From NCBI GenBank assembly GCA_029053015.1, contig JAIDHX010000034.1, forward strand, positions 62,001 through 126,000: a DNA stretch of 64,000 nucleotides. The letters are read 5' to 3'. This stretch comes from Lachnospiraceae bacterium (GTDB taxonomy: Bacteria > Bacillota > Clostridia > Lachnospirales > Lachnospiraceae). Position numbers and translations under genes: made by a program. This document shows positions 27,404-34,655 of this stretch, piece after piece; position 1 is the first letter of the stretch, and every line of letters begins with the position of its first letter. Under the pieces are notes generated by a model. The model saw nothing but the letters and a program-made list of their open reading frames with translations, searched no databases and was not told where the DNA came from.

Positions 27404-27432
27404 AGCATAAAAAGTAGATACGGGGTATAAAG

Positions 27433-28347
27433 ATGATAAGTCAGGCAGTAAGGGAAGCATTACAGAGATTTGTACCTGCAGATAGTATTTTGTATAAAGA
27501 ACCTTTAAAAAAGCATACTACTTTTCGGGTGGGCGGGGAAGCCGACTGCCTGATACGGATAGACGATACCAACAGGCTGCCAAAGCTGCTTGGTTATATT
27601 ACACAGGTTGGAATCCCGTTTTTTGTCATGGGAAACGGCAGCAATCTTTTGGTGAGTGATAAAGGTTACCGCGGTATTGTGCTGCAGATTTCCGATAAGC
27701 TGAATGAAATCAAGGCGGAAGGCTGCAGGCTTCGGGTACAGGCAGGCGCGTTCTTGTCTAAGGTGGCAAAAACAGCATGTGATCTGGGGCTGACAGGTTT
27801 GGAATTTGCAGCGGGGATTCCCGGGACAGTGGGCGGCGGCGTTGTGATGAATGCAGGCGCCTATGACGGGGAGATGCAGCAGGTTGTGGAGGAAGTGACA
27901 GTACTTGGCAAAGAGGGAACGCCGCTTACGCTGGACAACAGAACCATGGAATTTGGTTACCGCACCAGTGCCATTAAAAAGCATCCCTTTATTGTGACAG
28001 AGTGCGTTTTTCTGCTGAAGCAGGGCGATAAAGAGGCGATTGCAGCAAAGATGGCAGACTTTCAAAACCGAAGGAAGGAAAAGCAGCCGCTGGAATACCC
28101 CAGTGCCGGAAGCACATTCAAGCGGCCGGAAGGGTATTTTGCGGGAAAACTGATAATGGAAGCAGGGCTTTCGGGATACCGCATCGGCGGTGCACAAGTA
28201 TCTCCAAAGCATTGTGGATTTATCATTAACACAGGGGATGCAACTGCGGCGGATATCCGGCAGTTGATTACTTATGTACAGGAAGAAGTGTATAGGCAGT
28301 CCGGTGTGCGCCTGGAGCCGGAAGTGCTTTTCCTGGGAGACTTTTAA
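27433..28347 (+). CDS. murB: UDP-N-acetylenolpyruvoylglucosamine reductase
   Basis: 304 residues, a type II MurB that reduces UDP-GlcNAc-enolpyruvate to UDP-MurNAc with NADPH and FAD in peptidoglycan synthesis. FAD-binding motifs GNGSNLLVSD and GIPGTVGGGVVMNAGAY and the catalytic serine in YPSAGSTFKRP are present. In relatives murB directly precedes rapZ; here the interval holds about 600 bases of hairpin elements. Confidence 0.95.
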   Translation: MISQAVREALQRFVPADSILYKEPLKKHTTFRVGGEADCLIRIDDTNRLPKLLGYITQVGIPFFVMGNGSNLLVSDKGYRGIVLQISDKLNEIKAEGCRLRVQAGAFLSKVAKTACDLGLTGLEFAAGIPGTVGGGVVMNAGAYDGEMQQVVEEVTVLGKEGTPLTLDNRTMEFGYRTSAIKKHPFIVTECVFLLKQGDKEAIAAKMADFQNRRKEKQPLEYPSAGSTFKRPEGYFAGKLIMEAGLSGYRIGGAQVSPKHCGFIINTGDATAADIRQLITYVQEEVYRQSGVRLEPEVLFLGDF

Positions 28348-28360
28348 GAGAAATGAAATA

Positions 28361-28562
28361 GGAAATTGCGAAACGTAGAAGCTATGCTGTTGTCATTGTG
28401 CACAATGTATATTCCAACGCAGACTCGCTTTCGCTCCGAGCTTACCGTAGCGGTACTAAGCTCGAAAATACCTCGCTAAGTACCGACGGCAAGCAAGGGT
28501 CTGCTTATGGAATATCCATTGTGCAAAATTCGGAACCGATGGATGCGAGTTTCGTAATTGCC
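28361..28562 (+). repeat. Hairpin element E3 (long form, about 202 bp)
   Basis: The same plan as E1 with longer arms. The outermost segments 28361-28374 and 28549-28562 pair at 12 of 14 positions, then GCACAATG-ATATTCCA arms, then GCAGAC/GTCTGC. The middle stem is GCTTACCG/CGGCAAGC where E1 has an A/T-only stem, and the inner stem is GGTACT/AGTACC. The apical loop is TCGAAAATACCTC and the 5' bulge CGCTTTCGCTC. It begins 14 bases after the murB stop. Confidence 0.85.
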
Positions 28563-28597
28563 TATGGGATATAAAGTAGGTATTTTCTGCAAGTGAC

Positions 28598-28673
28598 GGA
28601 AATGTTCAATATAGACAAAAATGCCTCTGAAGCGTGGCAAGTCGCCCTTATTTTGTCTATATTGCCCATTTCC
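28598..28673. repeat. Separate 23-bp inverted repeat between E3 and E4
   Basis: 28598-28620 and 28651-28673 are complementary at 21 of 23 positions (core AATATAGACAAAA/TTTTGTCTATATT) around a 30-base loop. It is unrelated in sequence to E3/E4. No T run follows on either strand. Confidence 0.75.
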
Positions 28674-28715
28674 TGTATCCGAAAAGAAAGTTTCGCAAAC
28701 GCCTGCATAAGACTA

Positions 28716-28917
28716 AGGAGTTGAGAAACCTGTATTTGCCAGTTCCGAATTGTGAACATGGTATATTCCATAAGCAGACCCTTGCTTACCGTCGGTACTT
28801 AGCGAGGTATTTTCGAGCTTAGTACCGCTACGGTAAGCTTGGAGCGAAAGCGAGTCTGCGTTGGAATATACCATGTTCACAATGACAACGGTATCGTTTC
28901 AGAGTTTCGCAATCACC
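28716..28917 (-). repeat. Hairpin element E4 (inverted copy of E3)
   Basis: Read on the minus strand this aligns with E3 nearly base for base through the core, with GCAGACTCGCTTTCGCTCC, stem GCTTACCG/CGGTAAGC, inner GGTACT/AGTACC and loop TCGAAAATACCTC. Its arms (ATTGTGAACATGG-TATATTCCA, perfect over 22 bp) differ from the E3 arms but remain self-complementary. It ends 32 bases before rapZ. Confidence 0.85.
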
Positions 28918-28949
28918 TAAGGATACAGAAAATAGAAAGGAGTGGGAAG

Positions 28950-29804
28950 ATGCGTTTTGTAGTAGTGACAGGTATGAGTGGCGGCGGAAAGAGTACAGCG
29001 CTGAAGATGCTGGAGGATACCGGCTTTTACTGCGTGGACAATCTTCCCGTTTCCCTGCTGGAAAAGTTTATAGAGCTGATTGCGATGCCGGACAGCGAAA
29101 TCACCAAGGTTGCGCTGGGGCTGGACGTGCGTGCCGGACATTCCTTTGCAGGTGTGGCGGATATTTTGCATAAACAGAAGGAAAAGGGGTATGAACTGGA
29201 AATTCTGTTTATGGATGCGCAGGACAGGGCGCTGGTAAAACGCTATAAGGAGACGCGCAGGGTGCATCCGCTGGCGGCGGAGGGACGCATCGAGGATGGA
29301 ATCCGGCAGGAGAGAGAACTGCTTGCTGAAATCAGAAAGAAAGCGGATTTTGTCATTGACACGACAAACTTGCTGACAAGAGAACTGAAGGAAGAGCTGG
29401 ATAGAATTTTCATTCAGAATGAAGAATATAATAGCCTTATGATAACGCTGTTGTCCTTTGGTTTTAAGTATGGCATACCAGCGGATGCGGATTTGGTTTT
29501 TGACGTCAGATTCCTGCCAAATCCTTTTTATATAGACGAACTGAAACAAAAGACGGGTAACGACAAAGAGGTGCAGGACTATGTAATGCAGTTTCCGGAG
29601 GCGGGTGTGTTTTTGGACAAGCTGACGGACATGCTTGATTTTTTGATTCCGAATTATATCAAGGAAGGCAAATATCAGCTTGTTGTGGCGATAGGCTGTA
29701 CGGGCGGGCAGCACAGGAGCGTGACCCTTGCCAATGAGTTGTATGCGCGCATGAAAAATCGGGGCGGTTACGGAATCAAGTTGTTTCACAGGGAGCAGAG
29801 GTAA
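28950..29804 (+). CDS. rapZ: RapZ/YvcJ-family nucleotide-binding protein
   Basis: 284 residues. The start at 28950 follows AAAGGAG and gives the family N-terminus with Walker A GMSGGGKST (about 8-16); a longer frame would run through element E4. The C-terminal half has the conserved IGCTGGQHRSV. RapZ binds glucosamine-6-phosphate and small RNAs in enterobacteria; the Firmicute homologue YvcJ is a nucleotide-binding protein. Order rapZ-whiA-crh-like matches the yvcJ-yvcL-crh region of Bacillus subtilis, but yvcK is missing from between. Confidence 0.93.
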   Translation: MRFVVVTGMSGGGKSTALKMLEDTGFYCVDNLPVSLLEKFIELIAMPDSEITKVALGLDVRAGHSFAGVADILHKQKEKGYELEILFMDAQDRALVKRYKETRRVHPLAAEGRIEDGIRQERELLAEIRKKADFVIDTTNLLTRELKEELDRIFIQNEEYNSLMITLLSFGFKYGIPADADLVFDVRFLPNPFYIDELKQKTGNDKEVQDYVMQFPEAGVFLDKLTDMLDFLIPNYIKEGKYQLVVAIGCTGGQHRSVTLANELYARMKNRGGYGIKLFHREQR

Positions 29805-29852
29805 AAACTCTGGGTTCACAGGGCGTCACTCTATGGACGGCAGGAGGCAGGA

Positions 29853-30719
29853 ATGTCTTTTTCAGCAAATATTAAGGAAGAACTTGCAAAGCATATCAGT
29901 CAGGCGCGACACTGCCAGATTGCGGAATTGTCCGCTATTATGCACTTTTGCGGACAATACGGACTGGGAAGTGACGGAAGTCTTACCATAGGTTTTCAGA
30001 CAGAAAATGAAGCTGTTGTAAGAAAATGCTTTACATTATTGAAAAAAACATATAATATAGATGCGGGCATGGGGATAAGCGGGGCGGAAAAAGAGAAGTT
30101 GATAGCTAAATTTGGCAGTCTTTCCGAGCCGGTTGACCCACTTTTGATAAAAAATGCCTGTTGCAGGCGTTCGTTTCTGCGGGGTGCATTTTTGTGCTGC
30201 GGTTCGATGAGCGACCCCCAAAAAGGGTATCATCTGGAATTTGTCTGTTCTTACAGGGAGCAGGCGGAGCAGCTAAAAGAGGTTATCGCACAGTTTGATA
30301 TAGAGGCAAAAATCGTTTCCAGAAAGAAATATTTTGTAGTTTATCTGAAAGAGGGAGCGGGCATAGTAGATCTTCTGAATGTAATGGAAGCACATGTAGC
30401 GCTGATGGAGTTGGAAAATCTGCGTATTGTTAAGGAAATGCGTAATTCCATCAACCGCAGAGTCAACTGTGAGGCCGCGAATATCAGTAAAACAGTTCAT
30501 GCCTCCGCGAGACAAGTGGAGGACATACAATATATCAAGGAGCATTACGGATTCTCAAAGCTTCCCGACAATCTGCGGGAAATGGCAGAAGTGCGGCTGG
30601 AGCATCCGGATGCGGCGTTAAAGGAGCTGGGAGAGTATCTTAATCCGCCGGTAGGTAAGTCCGGGGTCAATCATAGATTACGCAAATTAAGTGAGCTTGC
30701 TGACAGATTAAGAGCGTAA
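29853..30719 (+). CDS. whiA: DNA-binding protein WhiA
   Basis: 288 residues. The N-terminal two-thirds form the LAGLIDADG-like homing-endonuclease fold without catalytic function (RRSFLRGAFLCCGSMSDPQKGYHLE), and the C-terminus is a helix-turn-helix (HPDAALKELGEYLNPPVGKS). In Firmicutes WhiA influences cell division and chromosome segregation. GGAGGCAGGA precedes the start. It is in the rapZ-whiA-HPr operon. Confidence 0.94.
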   Translation: MSFSANIKEELAKHISQARHCQIAELSAIMHFCGQYGLGSDGSLTIGFQTENEAVVRKCFTLLKKTYNIDAGMGISGAEKEKLIAKFGSLSEPVDPLLIKNACCRRSFLRGAFLCCGSMSDPQKGYHLEFVCSYREQAEQLKEVIAQFDIEAKIVSRKKYFVVYLKEGAGIVDLLNVMEAHVALMELENLRIVKEMRNSINRRVNCEAANISKTVHASARQVEDIQYIKEHYGFSKLPDNLREMAEVRLEHPDAALKELGEYLNPPVGKSGVNHRLRKLSELADRLRA

Positions 30720-30733
30720 AGGAGGAGAATATT

Positions 30734-31003
30734 ATGAAGAAGGAAACGGTAACTATCAATCTGGAAAACGGGTTGGAAGCAACGCCCGCTGCTATGCTGG
30801 TGCAGGTGGCAAGCAGGTATAACAGCACCGTTTATATTCAGTCAGAGGACGGTTCTGTCAGAGTCAATGCCAAAAGCATTATGGGTATGATGAGCTTGGG
30901 ACTGAATGCCGGGGAATGTGTTGTAGTTGAGGCAAACGGCGTAGATGAGAAGGAAGCAGTGGATAATATTGAAAGGTATTTGACCGGAAAAGCAGCAAGC
31001 TAG
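30734..31003 (+). CDS. Crh-like HPr-family protein lacking the catalytic histidine
   Basis: 89 residues with the HPr fold. At the position of PTS phosphohistidine His15 it has Glu15 (GLEATPAA instead of GLHARPAA), and Arg17 is Thr, so it cannot carry PTS phosphate. The HprK target site is intact: Ser48 in NAKSIMGMMSLG. This is the logic of Bacillus Crh (Gln15), which acts only in catabolite repression as CcpA corepressor after serine phosphorylation. Position after rapZ-whiA matches the crh locus. HprK is encoded 5 kb upstream. GGAGGAG precedes the start. Confidence 0.85.
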   Translation: MKKETVTINLENGLEATPAAMLVQVASRYNSTVYIQSEDGSVRVNAKSIMGMMSLGLNAGECVVVEANGVDEKEAVDNIERYLTGKAAS

Positions 31004-31029
31004 AGAAAACAGAATACTATAACAGAAAT

Positions 31030-31075
31030 GGCGGAATCTATAAGGAATGACGGTCCTTTTATGGGTTCCGCCTTT
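31030..31075 (+). terminator. Hairpin after the Crh-like gene
   Basis: GGCGGAA (31030-31036) and TTCCGCC (31066-31072) pair, with an inner ATAAGGA/TCCTTTTAT stem, followed by TTTGTG. It is probably a weak terminator or processing site before the next gene. Confidence 0.5.
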
Positions 31076-31099
31076 GTGTATCATAACAGGAGGAATTAC

Positions 31100-31999
31100 A
31101 TGGCGGAGAAACGAATGTTGTTTCTTATTAATCCCAAAGCGGGAAAGGCACATATTAAAAACCAGCTTCTGGCAATTATAGACATTTTTATAAAGGATGG
31201 ATATGAAGTGACTGTTCATATCACCCAGAGCAAGGGCGACGCACAGCGTGTCGTGGAAGAACGTGAGGATATCTATGATATCCTGGTGTGCAGCGGTGGA
31301 GACGGTACGTTGGATGAAGTAGTAACCGGCATGGTAAAGAGCGGACATTCCGTGCCGATAGGGTATATACCGGCGGGCAGTACCAATGATTTTGCAAACA
31401 GCCTGAAAATTCCGAAAAATATGCAGAAGGCAGCACAGGCGGTGGTGAACGGGGAAGCCTTTCAATGTGACATTGGCGCTTTTAACCGGGACGTGTTTGT
31501 CTATGTGGCGGCGTTTGGTATGTTTACGGACGTATCCTACGGCACAGAACAGGAAATGAAAAATATGCTCGGGCATATGGCATATATTCTGGAGGGAATG
31601 AAACGCCTTGCCACAGTGAAATCCTACAAAATGCGTTTTATGTATGAGGATACCGTGATAGAAGGCGACTTTTTGTTTGGCATGGTAACAAACTCTGTGT
31701 CGGTGGGCGGTTTTAAGCGGATTACCGGCAAAAATGTGGAATTAAATGATGGCGAACTGGAAGTTACCTTGGTCAGACGCCCCGCCAATGTAGCGGATTT
31801 AAACCGCCTTATCGCTTCTCTGGTTGACCGCAGTATGGAAAATGAATTGATTTACTGGTTTAAAACAGCCAGGTTGCAGGTGGAGTCAGAAGAAAATGTG
31901 GCGTGGACATTGGACGGAGAATTCGGCGGTGAGCACAAGGAAGTGGTGATAGAGGATTACAAGCAGGCGATGTGTATTATGGTTCCCTCTAAAAAGTAG
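31100..31999 (+). CDS. Diacylglycerol kinase family (YegS/DgkB-like) lipid kinase
   Basis: 299 residues. The start at 31100 is set by ACAGGAGG at 31086-31093; the longer frame crosses the upstream hairpin. The catalytic domain shows LINPKAGK and the nucleotide-binding signature CSGGDGTLDEVV, with PAGSTNDFANSL. Family members phosphorylate diacylglycerol or related lipids in membrane lipid recycling; the substrate here is not readable. Confidence 0.88.
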   Translation: MAEKRMLFLINPKAGKAHIKNQLLAIIDIFIKDGYEVTVHITQSKGDAQRVVEEREDIYDILVCSGGDGTLDEVVTGMVKSGHSVPIGYIPAGSTNDFANSLKIPKNMQKAAQAVVNGEAFQCDIGAFNRDVFVYVAAFGMFTDVSYGTEQEMKNMLGHMAYILEGMKRLATVKSYKMRFMYEDTVIEGDFLFGMVTNSVSVGGFKRITGKNVELNDGELEVTLVRRPANVADLNRLIASLVDRSMENELIYWFKTARLQVESEENVAWTLDGEFGGEHKEVVIEDYKQAMCIMVPSKK

Positions 32000-32041
32000 G
32001 CTTTTCCTTATAATAAAGTAGATAATTATTTAACAAACGTA

Positions 32042-32070
32042 TTCCATTTTTGGGTGAAATGGGGTAGAAT
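32042..32070 (+). promoter_or_regulatory. Probable promoter of the aldolase gene
   Basis: TTCCAT (32042-32047), a 17-base spacer and TAGAAT (32065-32070) lie 34 bases before the aldolase start. The -35 box is weak. Confidence 0.4.
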
Positions 32071-32103
32071 AGACGCAAGAGTAAAAATATGGAGGTGTCA
32101 GTC

Positions 32104-32967
32104 ATGTTAGTATCAGCAACAGAAATGCTTAAAAAAGCAAAGGCAGGCCACTATGCAGTAGGCCAGTTCAATATCAATAATCTGGAATGGACCAAATCCA
32201 TTCTTTCTACAGCACAGGAATTAAATTCCCCTGTTATTCTCGGCGTATCCGAGGGCGCAGGCAAGTACATGGGCGGTTATCATGCAGTGGTCGGCATGGT
32301 AAACGGCTTGATGCAGGATATGAATATCACGGTTCCCGTAGCGCTGCATTTGGATCATGGTTCTTTTGAAGGCTGCTATAAATGTATTGAAGCAGGCTTC
32401 TCTTCCATTATGTTTGACGGCTCTCACTATCCGATAGCGGAAAATGTAGAGAAGACCACGAAGCTTGTGGAAGATGCACATGCAAAGGGACTGTCCATCG
32501 AGGCAGAGGTTGGTTCCATCGGCGGCGAAGAGGACGGCGTTGTAGGCATGGGTGAGTGCGCAGATCCCGATGAGTGCAAGGCAATCGCTGATTTGGGCGT
32601 GGATTTCCTCGCTGCAGGTATCGGCAATATCCACGGCAAATATCCGGAGAATTGGAAGGGCTTAAGCTTTGAGACTCTGGATGCTGTACAGCAGAAGACA
32701 GGAGAGCTTCCGCTGGTGCTTCACGGCGGTACAGGTATTCCGGCAGATATGATTAAGAAAGCAATCTCTCTTGGTGTTGCAAAGATTAACGTAAATACCG
32801 AGTGCCAGCTTGCTTTTGCGGACGCAACCCGCAAGTACATCGAGGCAGGCAAGGATCTGGAAGGCAAGGGCTTCGATCCTCGTAAGCTTTTAGCGCCCGG
32901 CGCTGCAGCAATCAAGGAAACCGTAAAAGAAAAAATGGAGCTTTTCGGTTCCGTAGGCAAGGCATAA
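32104..32967 (+). CDS. fba: Class II fructose-1,6-bisphosphate aldolase
   Basis: 287 residues. It splits fructose-1,6-bisphosphate into dihydroxyacetone phosphate and glyceraldehyde-3-phosphate using zinc. The start at 32104 (MLVSATEML) follows GGAGGTG; the upstream in-frame codon lies before the site. Zinc and catalytic motifs are present: HLDHGS, DGSHYPIAEN, GIGNIHGKYP and LHGGTGIP. It is followed by a strong terminator and stands alone. Confidence 0.96.
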   Translation: MLVSATEMLKKAKAGHYAVGQFNINNLEWTKSILSTAQELNSPVILGVSEGAGKYMGGYHAVVGMVNGLMQDMNITVPVALHLDHGSFEGCYKCIEAGFSSIMFDGSHYPIAENVEKTTKLVEDAHAKGLSIEAEVGSIGGEEDGVVGMGECADPDECKAIADLGVDFLAAGIGNIHGKYPENWKGLSFETLDAVQQKTGELPLVLHGGTGIPADMIKKAISLGVAKINVNTECQLAFADATRKYIEAGKDLEGKGFDPRKLLAPGAAAIKETVKEKMELFGSVGKA

Positions 32968-32992
32968 AAATAGTTTACATTATCGTGAAAAC

Positions 32993-33026
32993 AGCGGCAG
33001 GGAGTAAAATCCCTGCCGCTTGTGTT
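32993..33026 (+). terminator. Terminator of the aldolase gene
   Basis: AGCGGCAGGGA and TCCCTGCCGCT form an 11-bp perfect stem with a GTAAAA-like loop, followed by TGTGTT. Confidence 0.85.
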
Positions 33027-33136
33027 ATATGATTTTTGATTGCCGAGAAGCAAAAAATTGTTGAAAAGTGCAAATAATAACGCAAAAAACTGTTAAAAAG
33101 GTGTAAGTAATTGCAAAATACCCCTAAAAAGGGAGG

Positions 33137-33168
33137 ATGCCAGGCAAATGGCTTTGCCTGGCATTTAT
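33137..33168 (+). terminator. Second strong terminator with no gene in front
   Basis: ATGCCAGGCAAA (33137-33148) and TTTGCCTGGCAT (33153-33164) form a perfect 12-bp stem with a 4-base loop followed by TTATTATG. It lies 115 bases beyond the aldolase terminator. No coding frame lies between, so it could be a back-up terminator or the 3' end of a small RNA. Confidence 0.7.
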
Positions 33169-33346
33169 TATGAAAAAGTTATTTAATGTATCTAAATACT
33201 GTTGTTGGCAATTAGGAGTTTGTTTGTATCTTATGGTTATAGTATAGGAAAAAGAAGTGTCTAAACAATGTTTTCATAGTAAAGTTTCCTTGAATTAATT
33301 GTAAACAAAATATGAACGGAACCGAGAAAAGTAAAAAAGTGATATT

Positions 33347-33408
33347 CTTATTGTATTTTTAGAAATAATTAAGTACAATAAGGGAAATGATAAAATTATG
33401 ATAAAATT
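33347..33408 (+). promoter_or_regulatory. Operator/promoter region of the toxin-antitoxin pair
   Basis: CTTATTGTA (33347-33355) and TACAATAAG (33374-33382) are a perfect 9-bp inverted repeat. Right after it the 11-mer ATGATAAAATT occurs twice in tandem (33387-33397 and 33398-33408), each containing a possible -10 box TAAAAT. This fits autoregulation by the antitoxin. The rest of 33169-33346 shows nothing recognisable. Confidence 0.5.
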
Positions 33409-33428
33409 CAGATAAGGAGAGAGCGAGT

Positions 33429-33686
33429 ATGATTCAGATTAGACCAGTTTCAGATTTGAGAAATAAATTTCCTGATATTGAAAAAATCGTAAATAATGGA
33501 GAACCTGTATACCTTACCAAAAACGGATATGGCGCAATGGTGGTGCTGAGTCTTGAGACGTTTTCACGACTGACTGAGGGCGTGGAAACAGCACTGGATG
33601 AGGCAGACAGAGTTGCAAAAGAAGATAATAAAAGACTAACACATGAGGAAGTTTTTGGAAATTTGCGGAGGAAAATAAATGAATAA
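33429..33686 (+). CDS. Phd/YefM-family antitoxin
   Basis: 85 residues. The N-terminal IRPVSDLRNKFPDIEKIV and YLTKNGYGAMVVLS are typical of Phd/YefM antitoxins, which bind DNA with the N-terminal part and neutralise the toxin with the C-terminal tail. AAGGAGAGAGCGAGT precedes the start. It overlaps the toxin gene by 8 bases. Likely represses its own promoter through the upstream dyad. Confidence 0.87.
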   Translation: MIQIRPVSDLRNKFPDIEKIVNNGEPVYLTKNGYGAMVVLSLETFSRLTEGVETALDEADRVAKEDNKRLTHEEVFGNLRRKINE

Positions 33687-34008
33687 TAAAAAATACAGGT
33701 TAAGTTATCTGCCGCTTTTTTATGAAGACCTTGATGAGAAAGTAACCTATATTGCTAAAAAGTTAAAAAATCCAAAAGCGGCAAACGATTTGCTTGATAA
33801 AGTAGAAGCGGCGATATTAGAACGGCTTCCTGTGGCGGAATATTTTGAACCATATTATTCCATTAGGGAAAGGGAGTACACTTATTACCGTATTTATGTG
33901 GATAACTACATAATTTATTATGCGATAATTGATGATAATCCGGATGATTTGATTATGGAAGTAAGACGATTTCTTTATAATGGTCAGAATCAGCACAGCA
34001 TAGTATGA
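33679..34008 (+). CDS. RelE/ParE-family toxin
   Basis: 109 residues with the RelE/ParE superfamily layout: opening beta strand RLSYLPLFYEDLDEKVTYI, helices, then YFEPYYSIREREYTYYRIYVDNYIIYYAI. Relatives either cleave mRNA at the ribosome (RelE) or poison gyrase (ParE); the sequence does not decide. It is coupled to the antitoxin by an 8-base overlap. The stop codon lies within a perfect inverted repeat. Confidence 0.83.
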   Translation: MNNKKYRLSYLPLFYEDLDEKVTYIAKKLKNPKAANDLLDKVEAAILERLPVAEYFEPYYSIREREYTYYRIYVDNYIIYYAIIDDNPDDLIMEVRRFLYNGQNQHSIV

Positions 34009-34049
34009 GAGTGTCGCATAGTAACTACAATTTTATCTGCGACACTCTC
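34007..34049. terminator. Perfect 12-bp inverted repeat at the end of the toxin gene
   Basis: GAGAGTGTCGCA and TGCGACACTCTC flank 19 bases. It begins in the toxin stop codon and lies 14 bases from the end of the convergent cyclophilin gene. There is no T run, so it may be a bidirectional stem-loop rather than a classical terminator. Confidence 0.55.
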
Positions 34050-34062
34050 CCAAACGATAAGT

Positions 34063-34584
34063 TTAAAGTTTTTCGGGTTCAGGATATTCCACGCCAAAGC
34101 AATCAACAGTAACACTCTTCATCACTTGGTCTTCAAGAGGCCTGTCATTGTAATCGGTAGCTGTCTCAGCAATTTTATTTACCACATCCATACCTTCAAT
34201 AATTTTTCCAAAAGCGGCGTAGCTGCCGTCTAAATGAGGCGCATTTTTATGCATAATAAAGAACTGGGAGCCTGCTGAGTCGGGAGCCATGCTTCTTGCC
34301 ATGGAGAGAACGCCTTCGGTGTGTTTTAAATTGTTTTCCACACCGTTGGAGGAAAATTCACCCTTAATGCTGTAGCCCGGGCCGCCGCAGCCGCTTCCTT
34401 CGGGGTCGCCGCCCTGCAGCATAAAGCCTTTGATAACACGGTGAAAAATCAGACCGTCATAAAAATTTTTCTGAATGAGACTGATAAAGTTGTTGACGGA
34501 AATCGGGGCAATTTCGGGATACAGCTCCAGTTTCATCACATCGCCGTTTTCCATGGTAATCGTCACAATAGGATTCTGTGCCAT
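34063..34584 (-). CDS. Cyclophilin-type peptidyl-prolyl cis-trans isomerase
   Basis: 173 residues, a cytoplasmic cyclophilin catalysing proline isomerisation. Active-site motifs are intact: FHRVIKGFMLQGGDPEG (catalytic Arg), GVLSMARS, SAGSQFFI and HLDGSYAAFGKI. GGAAAG precedes the start. It diverges from the acetyltransferase gene at 34656 with a 71-base shared intergenic region. Confidence 0.94.
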   Translation of the reverse strand: MAQNPIVTITMENGDVMKLELYPEIAPISVNNFISLIQKNFYDGLIFHRVIKGFMLQGGDPEGSGCGGPGYSIKGEFSSNGVENNLKHTEGVLSMARSMAPDSAGSQFFIMHKNAPHLDGSYAAFGKIIEGMDVVNKIAETATDYNDRPLEDQVMKSVTVDCFGVEYPEPEKL

Positions 34585-34655
34585 ATAGTACTTCCTTTCC
34601 TGTATAAATTGATTTAATATAAAGATAGTACATCATTTCAAAGGAAAATACAAGC

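Noticed and set aside
28562..28822. Short open frames on both strands between E3 and E4
   Set aside because: They lie in inverted repeats, lack ribosome binding sites and have no recognisable protein features.
28917..29819. 300-residue open frame antisense to rapZ
   Set aside because: Shadow of rapZ; composition rich in His, Gln and Arg typical of antisense frames.
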